From: Helicostylum pulchrum
Taxonomy: Eukaryota; Mucoromycota; Mucoromycetes; Mucorales; Mucoraceae
Direction of reading: 5' to 3'
NCBI GenBank assembly: GCA_025677825.1
Contig: JAIXMO010000030.1
Span: 337,934-401,933, forward strand
Length of the DNA stretch: 64,000 nucleotides
Below, one piece after another: positions 50,188 to 60,778 of this stretch (position 1 is its first letter; each line of letters opens with the position of its first letter). The notes below the pieces were generated by a model that had not been told where the DNA came from, did no database searches, and saw only the letters and a list, made by a program, of their open reading frames with translations. Both the position numbers and the translations under genes were made by a program.

Positions 50188-51680
50188 TTATAATTCATTA
50201 GGTTTACTGTTATAATCTTTGACATTAGGTTTATCAGAGGAGGCATAGGCCATTTCCGACAAGTTACCAGCACTTGCAGGAGATGTGACATCAGCGTAAT
50301 GGTTAGGTTGTTCATAATAATCATGACGCACGTTATCATAGCCTGGTTGCACGTTGTTGTTATCATAGACAGGTTGCACATTATCATAACCAGCTTGTGA
50401 CTGTTGTTGTTGATAAGCTGTATCATAATACCCGTAATCTGCTTGACCTTGTTGAGGGTAAGCTCCACCATCAGCGCTGTACCCTTCTTGGCTGTATCCG
50501 CCTTGACTGTAACCAGCTTGACTATACCCTTCATGGTAATCAGGATAATTTTCACCGTACACTGGTTGAGCAGGAGCAAAACGGCGAGAATGATCAAAAG
50601 GTGATAAAGGTTCGTTATTGGACACAGCTGTAGTGGCAGTACCTGCTCCCGCAACTGCGGCTACTCCTGCAATGCCTGCTGCTGCTCCAGCTCCAGTTCC
50701 AGGATGGTTGAAATCATTTTGCGTCATATCGATCGTATAATCTTCTTGGCTAAACCCGTTATTATTACGTTTGGTACGACGAGTACATCCGCCACGACGG
50801 TTAATCCAAGTCAAGATACCACCAATAAGTGCAAGAGCCACTATGTTTATGGTTAGACTATGTTACTTTTTTTTTAAAAAAAAAAGAAAAGAGACTTACC
50901 AACACCACCAACAACAGAACCAGCAATAATTGCAGTCTTGTTAGAACTCTCGGATTCTTGGTGTGGAGGAGGATCAGGGGTTTCGGAAGCTGAAGGTTGA
51001 CCCGATGATGTTGCACTATTAGAAGGAGTCTCTCCTCTTGTTGTACTAGGGGTAGTGTTAGCCGTATTACCGGGTTTAGTTGTGGTGGAGGAAACACCAG
51101 GAGGAGGTGGAGTGGTGGTTGCGGAAGGATTGTTTGTTTTTGAAGAAGGAACTTCAGGTTCCTGGGAAGTAGTGGTGGTAGGATCAGGCTTTTCGCTTGT
51201 AGTAGGTACAGGTTGTTCGGTGGTAGTGGGTGCAGGTTCGCTTGTGGTAGGTACAGGTGCTTCAGTGGTAGTCGGTACCGGCTCTTCAGTTGTTGTAGGT
51301 ACAGGTGCTTCAGATGTGGTAGGTACAGGAGGTTCACTTGAAGTGGCTTGTGAAGTTCCCTTTGAGGTTGAAATTAAAGAAGTAGAAGTAGTAGTAGTTA
51401 AAGATGGAGTGATATTAGGTGTTGTTTGAGGTGAGATAGAAGATTCAGGAGGAATATCAGAAGAAAAAGAAGAAGAAGAAGGGTCAGTTGATGAAGTAGT
51501 AGTAGTAGTAGGTACGTCGCTTGTTGTAGTAGTACTTACATCGTCTGGAGGAGAAACAGTTTGGTCTCCAGGTGGTGATGGTTGTTGTTCAATAGAAGTG
51601 CCATTAGATTGGCCATGTACTACATAAATACATAAAAGTAGTACACAAATAGATATTTTAGTGACAGATGAAACCCTCAT
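50188..51680 (-). CDS. Mucin-like single-pass cell-surface protein
   Basis: Two exons, 51680-50900 and 50840-50188; 477 aa. Signal peptide (MRVSSVTKISICVLLLCIYV...HGQ), then about 230 residues rich in Ser, Thr and Pro with an imperfect octapeptide repeat (EAPVPTTT, EEPVPTTT, EQPVPTTS, EKPDPTTT), expected to be heavily O-mannosylated. One transmembrane helix follows (IIAGSVVGGVGVALALIGGI) with a stop-transfer NRRGGCTRRTKR. The cytosolic tail of about 200 residues is rich in Tyr, Gln and Gly with GYSQ(A/G/E) repeats and a VQPVYDNN / VQPGYDN duplication. This is the architecture of fungal Mid2/Wsc-type wall-stress sensors, without a WSC or cysteine-rich domain. The intron lies inside the transmembrane helix. 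Function is inferred from architecture only. Confidence 0.8.
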
Positions 51681-54280
51681 TTTTTTTCTGTCTTTTTAAA
51701 AAAAGTAAAAAGAAGAGAAAAGCAGGGTAACAATAAAAATAGGCTTTTAATCTATTTTTATTAAAAGAAAAAAAAAATTTGAAACTTGTTCACTTAACGC
51801 GTCTGAGTTTCTTGGCAAAACAATTACTTTCGAAGACCGTTTTTCTTTTTATGTTTTCTGGGTACCTTTTTTTTTTTTGTTCACCTGTCAATTCCCTTCT
51901 TTCGGTTGATTAGCGAACTTGTGGATGGTTTTTTTAAGCTAGTTTAATCCTTTCGGCACATGATCTATTTTAGTGTGTGGACTTAACCAATTTGTTTCCA
52001 AGCTGTATCTCTTTTTTAATCAGGTAGGTTACAATGGGCTTCTTTTCGTTTTGTGGCATAGACGCACACGATTAAAGTCATTACTGTAAATGAAATATAC
52101 GTACAGTAAAAAAGTATATAAATTTGATCTAAATGGCCAAGTGTCCTTTTTTTTCAACTTTTTTTCGTAATTTGTATATATTTTCCTAATATGGCGATTA
52201 TCTAATCACTTATAAAACCTGCAATACTATTGTACCTTTTGTATCTAATAAGACGCTTACTAGGTTTACGAAAGTTAAAGTGATGTCTATTGTCTAATTA
52301 CAAAACACTTGTAAAACACTTTTTTACATGGATGGCGGCGGAAATAAAACTTTAGCAACATGTGTTGTTAAAAAGACATATCTCGTAAAAATAGTAAACC
52401 TGTTTACCAAAATAGACTATTTATAATATTTCTGCGTGTACATAAAATATTATTTAAAAACGAGTACATCTCTTGTATAGTTTTCTTTCTCGGCAAAGTT
52501 GGTCTATTCCGAAAGTTTAGCAAACTCAAAATCACGGAGCCATTTAACCTGTATAATTCCAATTCCAATTCGGATTGCCCCTGTAACCTTCAGTACGACT
52601 GAAAGATTGACTTTTAAACTTTCCAGAAAAAAACTTCGCACTGGCTGGCGAATATAACCAAGGACTTTTGTAGGAACATCGACATGAAACTATAATATGC
52701 CAATTTCTAATCGAATTATTCTAGAAACTGATATCTTAACATTACGCAGGGGGAAGAAGAAAAAAAGCTCCATGTATCTCTTTTACGTTATTAGGTTAGT
52801 TTGCTTGTCATGGTCCCTTCACTGCAACAATTATCAAATACGCTAATTTACTTTCACATGCGTATTAGATAGAAAAAAAAACATACAGTGTTTTTACTTG
52901 GTTTTACACCTTTTCGAAAAAAATATTGTATACCCGGGAAAACTTATACCTTTTTCTTCAAAAAAAATTAGCTTTTTTTTTGCAATTACATACGCCATCT
53001 GTTATTAAACAAATAGAGTTAAGGTTATCTTTTAAGCGATCGCGTTTCGATTACTATAAAACTTATGACGTATTAGCCATATTTACAAAAGTTTTGTATT
53101 TCTCCCCCTTTTTTAAAATGTCTTTAAGGAAAGCAATTGAACGCGTTTTTATTTTATTTTTATTTGTACACCTCTCTTTTTTTTTTTACTGTACCGAATA
53201 AAAAAAAATGTGAAAAGGCTAGCGTAATAATACACTGTTTTCGTTGTAGTATAGACCGGATGCCTATATACTAGTTACTGCTAGCTTCAGATTGATAAAA
53301 ATAAAGTAATAATGTAAAAAATCCACATACGCAACCGATTTGGAACGGCGATTTCATTCTTTCGCTCCTGTTTAAATAACTTATTCTTGCACTTCAATTG
53401 GTGTTCGAAGAATAGATGAATAGTATCGCAGCAATAAATATTTTTAAAAAAGAAAAGCAAGGAAAGAAAAATCTGTATATATCGCCAAATACCAACATCA
53501 CTGAGTAAAGTTTCATATAGACATGTATATAAAATTGTACACTCACTATACGAAAAAAAAAAAGACTGTCTTCTCTAAAACACATGTTTTTTTTCTCCGT
53601 GGGTACCGAGTGGGCGGGTTTTTTTCTTTAAATATGCACCATCGTATCGAAGGGTATTTTGCCCCTGCATCGTATTGTCGTATCGAGCAAAAGTATCCAA
53701 TCATACGTCAAATCAATGTTTTAGATTACGCGCGTAGGTGTTTTTATCCAACCAACAGAATTTTAATATTTCGGTTTAATAAGCATCATCTTTTGTTTCA
53801 AATCGTAGAAAAAAAAGAGGAGCGACCTAAGATACACTACGCTTACGTAAAGTTATAAACAATCTATTTGCTTCCAAACTATTTACTATGACAGCGTCAT
53901 AGTTAACCGTTGACTTTATTTTCAGTCAGTAAAACTACAGCAAGCAAACCAACCTTTTTTTTTTGTGCTTGTTGTGTTTCGATATAACACACTAAAAAAC
54001 TGAATAGTTTGTAATTTATTTAAATATAATTCGATTTTTATTTATTTAAATGTACACGTTTCTATCACGATGAGCTAAATGGTAAAGGTGGTTTGCTCGT
54101 TCGTTTCGACGTGAGAAATACGGTAGTAACGTATATTATGAATATTGAAGGGTTTTATCTTGAAATGCAAAAAATATGACCTAGAAAATTATATCATACG
54201 GTATGTTTATCGACAAGAAATTAAGCCTACGTGCATCTTTTTTTTCTAACTAACCATTTTATCAACTTCCCACGCTTCAG

Positions 54281-54282
<2 letters not shown>

Positions 54283-54310
<28 letters not shown>
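54283..54310. repeat. (TA)n microsatellite
   Basis: About 13-14 uninterrupted TA units just upstream of the duplicated secreted-protein region. Confidence 0.85.
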
Positions 54311-54316
<6 letters not shown>

Positions 54317-54761
54317 TTATAGTAGATCTCTTTGAAGACTTTATTTGGACCGAAGTAGGTCTATAAGGATACAGATTAGAAATGATAACATAGATCTACT
54401 ATACTTATATCCGCCGTATGTATTATGTTTATCAAATCTTTAATGCATCTCTGGATATTCCAGATAGTACTTTCATTGATTACTCTGGTAGTGTATATCA
54501 GTAACTTGTATAATATAAACTTCGGCCTTTTTGTCATAAGGTCCGAGTATGTATAGTAATAAAGAAACGTTTGACTTCTTAACTACAACGATCTTTTCCT
54601 CCGCGATTAAACCGTAAGTATCGAACTATTTTACTAAATGTATCCACATCATACAAATAATGTTTTTTTTTTCAAAATTAATGTACCGTGTATACCATAC
54701 ACGAAATACGGCATATATTTGTTTTATTTATTTTATTGTATCTAGAACTCCATTAATTTCC

Positions 54762-54924
54762 GACAGTATAAATATCTATTTTTTTCGTTTATTAAAAAGT
54801 ACCAAACTTTATTTTTACTGAGGTAAGTTTATATCTAAAATATTTTTCTTACAATGACTTGTTAATAATACTAACATATAATTATTATAGCCCTTCTAAA
54901 TTTATATCCCTACTTCGTACTTAG
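54762..54924 (+). promoter_or_regulatory. TATA box and 5'-UTR intron of secreted protein gene A
   Basis: The TATA-like gacagtataaatatc near 54762 is shared with copy C near 56917. The leader then has actgag|gtaagttt (donor GT at 54823), a TACTAAC branch site at about 54869 and a TTATTATAG acceptor at 54890; a second possible acceptor is the AG at 54923-54924, two bases before the ATG. Splicing in the untranslated leader is thus likely. Confidence 0.6.
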
Positions 54925-54925
54925 T

Positions 54926-55141
54926 ATGCTTGCTAAATCTTTAATTTCAATGGTTATATCCTTGGCTTTACCTCTCTTGGCTGTATGCGCCCCTCCTTCT
55001 AGTAATTGCACCAATAAGAGTTTCGATGAGTGTCTCTCGATGTACCCAGAGGTGCAAGACCCAAGGCTACGATTCGAAGTGATGAAAGCATGTGTTGGTG
55101 CTATTATCCATCCTGAACAGCACTGCTTTCCTCCCCTCTAA
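54926..55141 (+). CDS. Small secreted four-cysteine protein, copy A
   Basis: 71 aa: signal peptide MLAKSLISMVISLALPLLAV ending at about C21/A22, then a mature peptide of about 49 residues starting APPSSNC. Mature cysteines at 28, 36, 56 and 67 give spacing C-x7-C-x19-C-x10-C, suited to two disulfides. The C-terminus is PEQHCFPPL. No family recognised; size and pattern are those of fungal small secreted cysteine-rich proteins (effector, antimicrobial or signalling peptides are all possible). Paralogue of 57096-57311 with identical length and cysteine spacing but about 75 percent identical coding DNA by eye. Confidence 0.8.
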   Translation: MLAKSLISMVISLALPLLAVCAPPSSNCTNKSFDECLSMYPEVQDPRLRFEVMKACVGAIIHPEQHCFPPL

Positions 55142-55231
55142 TATTATTCCGTTCAAGATTGTTTAATAATATCTGTCTCTTCAATCTTTTTGTACAATAT
55201 TTATTACTTTTTAAATAAGTAAATATTTTAT

Positions 55232-55438
55232 TTGACCTTAAAGTGTAAATTTAACTACATCCCATGTGTTTCCAAATTTCAGAAATCATGCATTATACTC
55301 ATTTTAGGTACTCTAGCAATGATAGAAAATTCAGATACATGGGGTAATGCTCAACAGGATATATTTAAAAATAAATATCTAGGAGAAAAAATTCACTTAG
55401 AGCAAATATTTGTAAAGTGCAATTGCCCAAAACCATAG
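55232..55438 (+). other. Conserved 3' block of unit A, with open frame
   Basis: A block 90 bp after the stop of copy A is almost identical to 57398-57560 (about 96 percent over about 120 bp by eye). The same frame is open in both (SCIILILGTLAMIENSDTWG, NAQQDIFKNKY). In this copy the frame has no ATG at the aligned start (TTG), in copy C it has. It may be a conserved 3' untranslated element, a regulatory sequence, or a second small coding exon or gene. Confidence 0.45.
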
Positions 55439-56097
55439 CATGTCTCAATTTAACCAAGATAGTCATTTTAACGCGAACAACTGCCTTACGTCTACAAAAA
55501 CCTCTAAAGTACATTTTCGTAAAATGAATATTTACAAAGCTGTACATTTGCCAAATTCAAATAGTGAACAAAAATAAAAAATAAAATACGTGTATTAAAC
55601 CATGTAACTATCAGTCTTTTTTTTACGACGTTTACATTTTAGATATAAACTTTGCGTATTATGTGCGTACAGATAATATAAGATAGTAAATGCAGTTTAT
55701 TATTTTTGTTATCTCAATCTTTTTTCCATCAATTTACTAAATTTACGTAATTACCAAGCAGGTTTTTTTATAATGTAGCATACATTAGATTTAGCCAGGT
55801 TTTATATAATAGTAAATCATTGAATGCAAGATGTCTATCAATATGCAATACAGAATATATATGTTTTTGGATATTTTTCTATATACGCATTTTTTTTTTC
55901 GTACACGACACGATTAAACTTCCAACAGTATAATCGCCATACCTTTATTTTTATTATTATTTAATAAGTAGCTTTTGTTGCAGTAGTTATTTTAATATAG
56001 TACGTTTATACCTTAGTAGCATACTTTTTTTACGGAAACTATTGACGTTAACATAAAACTATTATAAATATATTAACTTGTATCCTTCTTTCGTATC

Positions 56098-56317
56098 ATG
56101 TTCGCTTAATCTTTAATTGCGATGTTTCCGTTTTTTTTTTAACCTTTTTTGTCTGTCCCCGCTCCCCCTTATGATCAACGCACCGCAAATAGTTTCAAAT
56201 AGTGCCTCTCGATATACTTACACAAATAAGCCAGACCCCGTCCGAAGATCACTCACTATAGAGACATGTGTTGATGATTTTATCAAGTCTAGAAGGCGGT
56301 GCTTCGTTTACACCTAA
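56098..56317 (+). pseudogene. Decayed middle copy B of the secreted protein gene
   Basis: Aligned to copies A and C, the start ATG is present but the fourth codon is a stop (TTCGCTTAA) and an expanded T tract disrupts the signal-peptide region. The 3' part is still recognisable: NKPDPVRRS aligns to the DP block, and ETCVDDFIKSRRRCFVYT keeps the C-x10-C spacing and ends at the same stop position. Confidence 0.7.
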
Positions 56318-57095
56318 TACTATTCAATTAAAGATGATAATTTTAAAATATTGGTCTCTTCTAAATATCTTCGTATACGACCTTTATTACTATTTACTTT
56401 GTAACAGAACAATATTTTGTACAATCATGAGGCATATATGTACATATTGAACCATGTTCCTGGTTTTCGAACTCTAGAAATAATGCATAACGCATTATAC
56501 CTGCTCCAAGTATTCTAGCAATGATAAATTCGGATGCATAGTACGTAATATTCGACATAATATATTTGAAGAAAAAAGAGGAAAAGTAAAACGCCCGCTT
56601 AGTCAATGTATTAAAGGTATATACCAGTTTGTTTCGATACCTTTAAATGTATTATATCTCTGGATATTCCAGATAATACTTTCACCGATTACCCTGGTAG
56701 CTTATATAAGTAATTTATAAAATACAAACTTCAATATTTTTGCTATAATGTTGGAAGATTTAGTAATAGAGAAACTTTTGTCTTCTTAGCTATGACGACC
56801 ATTCCTTCGCCATTTTACTAAATGTATGCATACCGTACGAATGATGTTTTATTTCAGAATTAATGTACCATGTATATCAACACGAAATACGACATATATT
56901 TACTTCTAGCTTTTTTCCAACAGTATAAATATCCCACTTTTTTCTTCTACTTGCTTTTTTTTTTATCAAAACATATCAAGCTTTATTTTTACTGAGGTAA
57001 GTTTATATCTAAAATATTTTTCTTACAAATGCTGGCTAGTAATACTAATATATAATTATTACAACCTTCCTAAATTCATATCCTTACTTTGTAGT

Positions 57096-57311
57096 ATGCT
57101 TGCTAAATCTTTAATTTCAGTCGTTCTGTCCTTGACTTTACCTCTCTTGGCTGTATGTGCCCCTCCTTACAGTAATTGCGTCAATGAAAGTTTTAATCAG
57201 TGTCTCTCAATGTACTCAGACCTGCCAGACCCAACCGGAAGGTTTCAACTAATGGATAGATGTATTAGAACTTTTGTCCAGCCTGGAACGCGATGCTTTG
57301 CTCTCCCCTAA
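57096..57311 (+). CDS. Small secreted four-cysteine protein, copy C
   Basis: 71 aa, signal peptide MLAKSLISVVLSLTLPLLAV, mature part APPYSNC and on, with Cys at 28, 36, 56, 67 exactly as in copy A. Most of the differences from copy A fall in the mature peptide (for example Arg/Lys, Phe/Val and Leu/Thr exchanges between the cysteines), while the signal peptide differs at few positions. The leader intron donor (GT at 56997) is retained, but the acceptor used by copy A is changed to TTATTACAA, leaving the AG at 57093-57094, two bases before the ATG. Confidence 0.8.
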   Translation: MLAKSLISVVLSLTLPLLAVCAPPYSNCVNESFNQCLSMYSDLPDPTGRFQLMDRCIRTFVQPGTRCFALP

Positions 57312-57397
57312 TACTAGTTTGTTAAATAGAGTTTAGTAATATCTTTTCTTCGATCTTTGTGTAAAATCTTTATTAATTGTTTAAATAAATATTTTAT

Positions 57398-57601
57398 ATG
57401 ATCTTAAAGCGTAAATTTAAATGTATCTCATTTGTTCCCAAATTTCAGAAATCATGCATTATACTCATTTTAAGTACTCTAGCAATGATAGAAAATTCAG
57501 ATACATGGGGTAATGCTCAACAGAATATATTTAAAAATAAATATCCAAGAGAAAAAGCTCGCCCAGAGCGAATATTTGTAAAGCGCAACTTCTCGATTTA
57601 A
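57398..57601 (+). other. Conserved 3' block of unit C, with open frame
   Basis: Counterpart of 55232-55438. Here the frame begins with ATG (MILKRKFKCISFVPKFQKSC) and runs 67 codons. The central IENSDTWGNAQQNIFKNKY is nearly identical to that of unit A. Could be a small gene or a conserved untranslated element. Confidence 0.45.
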
Positions 57602-58454
57602 CCGAGGTTGTCATTGTAACGTGAAACATTGCCTAACGTCTACAAAAACTTCTGAAGTACATTCTTGTACAATTAATATTCAGTGTCTGTCTGTTCAGAT
57701 AATACGATAGTGACTCTATTAAGGGATGACCTGCTTTAAGGGTAGGATTGATTTAAGGATGAATTTCTTCCAGATTTCGGCCATTCTTAAATATAGCTGC
57801 TACTGTAGGTGGTCTAAAATTACTGAAGCTTTTTGTTTTAGTAGTCATTTTATGACCTTTCTAGTAATCGTAAACAAAAAATAATAATACTCTCAGGAGT
57901 ACTTTTTACTTTTTTTTTACAGTATTGTTATTCACGAAAAACTATTCTTTTTCTCTTGAAACACTTGTACTAACATGAATAGATTCTAGTTTTTCAAGGT
58001 TTTCTCTTGGATAACCGATTTCCACCTCTTCATTGGTTAGCACTATAATATATTTCTTGATCTGGCAATCCTTGCAGTAACACAATAAAACGGTGCGTTA
58101 ATTTGGTACCTTGTACTATCGGAGATGGAGCTCTCTTTTTGTTTACCTTTTTTTTTTACGAGTGAACACCTCCACCTGTAAAACTGAGTGAATACAACAG
58201 GATAAATAAGCAATCTAATTGAAGTGGCAAAAAAAGAGACGAAAATGAAAGCAAAAAGAGAAATAAATAAATTGCGTCGGGCTTAGGTTGTCTCAAGCGT
58301 GAGCTTTTCACGAGTACGAAGTTTGTACAACACATCATGTATATTTGTTCTCACTCTCTACCAACTTGATTACACACATTTCTTTTACTTTTTCCTTTCT
58401 TTTCTCTCTTTTTCTTTTTAAACAAACCACTTACTTTCCTTTTTCAATTAAATA
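57602..58454. other. Intergenic region, promoter of the Kelch gene
   Basis: No gene seen. CT-rich stretch 58378-58440 immediately before the Kelch ATG is a typical fungal leader. Confidence 0.45.
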
Positions 58455-60597
58455 ATGATAATATCAGGACAATTTGTTCGAGTCGCTCTCGCCGTCATAA
58501 CTGTATTACCAACATTAATTTCAGCCCTGAATGATACAGAAAAAAATATTTTTTCTAGAGAGTATGCTTCAACTGTTACAAAGAAAAATATCATTCATTT
58601 TTTCGGTGGTTCCAGTGTAAGAACACTTTTTTTTTTTTTCGTTTATTTATCTTTGAAAAAAAAAAGTCTTCTAATCGTAGTCATGATGACAGACTCATTT
58701 AGAGGCCATTTTTCTTGATGCAACTAATGGTCTCGATGCCAACAGTCCTACTTGGAATTGGGGGGATAAACCTCCAGGGTCAGATTTTAAAGCCTTTACT
58801 AGAGGAGTTGCCTTTGCTGGTAATAATGATGATATTTTCCTTCAAGGTGGAGAGGGATCAACTGCATTTATGGAAAATTTAGTCGTATTTAATAACAATA
58901 AGTGGAGAAAAGGTGAGTCCCCTTTTTTTTCGTGTGAAATCAAAAAGTACTGAAAAGCTTATTTTCCTTTTAATCCACTAGCTCCCGCCATTGGCGACGT
59001 TCCTGCTGCTACTGCATTGATGACGGCTAATTTAAATCCATCGGATAATTCCGTTTATTACTATGGTGGTAGACTAATAAAAAACCATCAACTTGACGTT
59101 ACCGCGGCATCCGTATGTTACATGTACAATTATTCAGTTTTTATGCTAATTTTTTTTTCTTTGCATTTATGTAGCTTAATACCTTTTATAAGTTCGATGT
59201 AAATAATGGAATTTGGTCTACTCTTAACCCTGCTACTAATGGTATTGAACGTCCAGGACGTACTGCTCATACCTCAAACTTGGTGTAGGTTATCCGTAAA
59301 ATGATAAAGTTTTTGCAACTCACTTTTTTTTTTATAGCAATGATCAAGTATTTATTATGGGCGGTGTTTCTGATTTTAAAAACGATAGTAAAGTTGGACC
59401 CTCTGCAGATTTCGCTAGTGTCCTAGGTAAATAAAACAAGTAAAGGAAATAACACAAAAAGAAACTTAATCCTTTTCGAAAAAAAAAACAGTATATGATA
59501 TCTCAAAGAACACTGCAGTTTCTATCACTACGCTCGGAGATATTCCTCCTGCTAGAAATAGGTAATAATAATGAGGAGGTTTTATATATATCAGTAGCTA
59601 AAAAAAGATTTTTTTTTCGTATGTATTAGTTATTCTACTGCTTTAGGTAAGAGTGGAATACAAGTAAATCAGCTGATAACACTAATGCTAATTACATGGA
59701 ATTTTAGGGTTGAATGGACATTCTATTGTAATGTACGGTGGAATCTTGGTTGGTGGAAAAGATGAGGGCAAAGCTGCACCAACGGATGTATACGTGCTTG
59801 ACACTTGCTCCCTCACTTGGAGTAAGCAATCTACCAAGGGTTCTGCACCCGGCTCACTCAACTCTCATAACGCTATCAACATTAATAATTACATGGTTCT
59901 TGCCTTGGGAAAAACTAATGATAAGGATTACAACTTTAATATTGCTATCCTTGACATGGCGCAATGGAAATGGGTCAGCACTTTTACTGAAACAAAGAAC
60001 ACAATTCAGCCAGGTAGTTGTAAGTTTGAATTACCATCTATTGATGGCACTATTACCTCTTCAACGGATTACTCTCCTATGAATTACGATGACAGTGTTA
60101 TGACAAATCCTCTCACACCTGTCGAGAAGAAGGTCGATAGTAAGGGCTTTGGTATTGGGTTCGGTATTTTAGCTGTTGTCTTGATTGCCGTAGGTGCTTA
60201 TTTCTACGTAAAACGTGTCCGTAACAAGAAGTCTAGAACCTTAAACCCTAGATGGATGCGTAGCGCACCTGCTAATACCAACAGCGGTTACAGTAACGAT
60301 CGTGATTATCCGTTATTTGTTTACAACAAGGAGTTAGATACCGACAATATCAATAACCCCAACGTCCCTCGATCACAAACTGCTTTTGCTACTAACGGTG
60401 TTAGAACATACACTGCTTCCGACCATGAGCAATGGGAACAAGAATTAAATGGTGATGCTGCTAATTCGAATGGTGTCACATCAAGCCGTAATAGCGATAT
60501 CTGGAATCGTATGCGTGGATTAAATGACGCTTCTGTTATTAGTGACGAGGAAGTTCAACGAAACCGCACAAACAATGGTAGACTTGTGGATCTTTAA
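58455..60597 (+). CDS. Kelch-repeat single-pass membrane protein
   Basis: Eight exons: 58455-58616, 58693-58912, 58982-59112, 59175-59284, 59338-59426, 59492-59561, 59630-59646 (17 nt), 59708-60597; 562 aa. Signal peptide MIISGQFVRVALAVITVLPT...SA. The extracytosolic region is a beta-propeller of Kelch repeats (DDIFLQGGEGS, NSVYYYGGRL, DQVFIMGGVSDF, HSIVMYGGILVGG) with PGRTAHTSNLV-type loops. A transmembrane helix (GFGIGFGILAVVLIAVGAYF, about residues 412-432) is followed by a basic stop and a tail of about 130 polar residues. The architecture is common in Mucoromycota, where such proteins are annotated only as Kelch or galactose-oxidase-like. For the first junction three acceptors are possible; I chose 58692 because it pairs in frame with the GTAAGA donor. 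Role probably surface recognition or polarity (inference). Confidence 0.85.
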
Positions 60598-60778
60598 AAA
60601 AAAGAAACTCCCCTTTCTAATCCTTGTATACCTATTAAATAAAAAAGACAAATTCTCACTATTAAAAAAGTTTACTCGGTTTGCAAATAACCTTCAAAAA
60701 GCTTCAAGTATATAAATTAATGGTTATATGATTGTATTTTTATTTATAAATAAAGAAGTTACAGGGAAATATACATAT
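60598..60778. terminator. Convergent 3' ends of Kelch and P450 genes
   Basis: Only 181 bp separate the two stop codons. The spacer contains AATAAA-like polyadenylation signals on both strands (for example attaaataaaa near 60634 and tttattta near 60740). Confidence 0.45.

Larger units (their letters stand above)
51681..54925. other. Gene-poor region upstream of the secreted-protein array
   Basis: No supported gene in 3.2 kb. 51.7-52.0 kb is the promoter side of the mucin-like gene. A 74-codon ORF at 53634-53858 and an open minus-strand stretch near 52520-52715 are unconvincing. A (TA)n microsatellite of about 13-14 units lies at 54283-54310. From about 54420 the sequence is homologous to 56640-57095, the 5' part of the duplicated unit, with a TATA element aacagtataaatatc near 54762. 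Confidence 0.45.
54420..57680. repeat. Tandem segmental duplication containing three secreted-protein gene copies
   Basis: Three related units in the same orientation: A about 54420-55570, B about 55890-56640 (strongly decayed), C about 56640-57680. Each has an aacagtata TATA region, a leader, the small secreted protein gene, and a downstream block containing tctagcaatgata. A and C share long, nearly identical leader and 3' stretches. B keeps the order but is diverged throughout. Confidence 0.8.

Noticed and set aside
52520..52715. Open minus-strand stretch of about 60 codons (VPTKVLGYIRQPVRSF and on)
   Set aside because: No ATG, no splice sites that extend it and no recognised motif. It may be a transposon scrap but I cannot support it.
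53634..53858. 74-codon ORF (MHHRIEGYFAPASYCRIEQK and on)
   Set aside because: No splice signals, promoter signal or domain. The surrounding sequence is gene-poor and the ORF length is within chance expectation.
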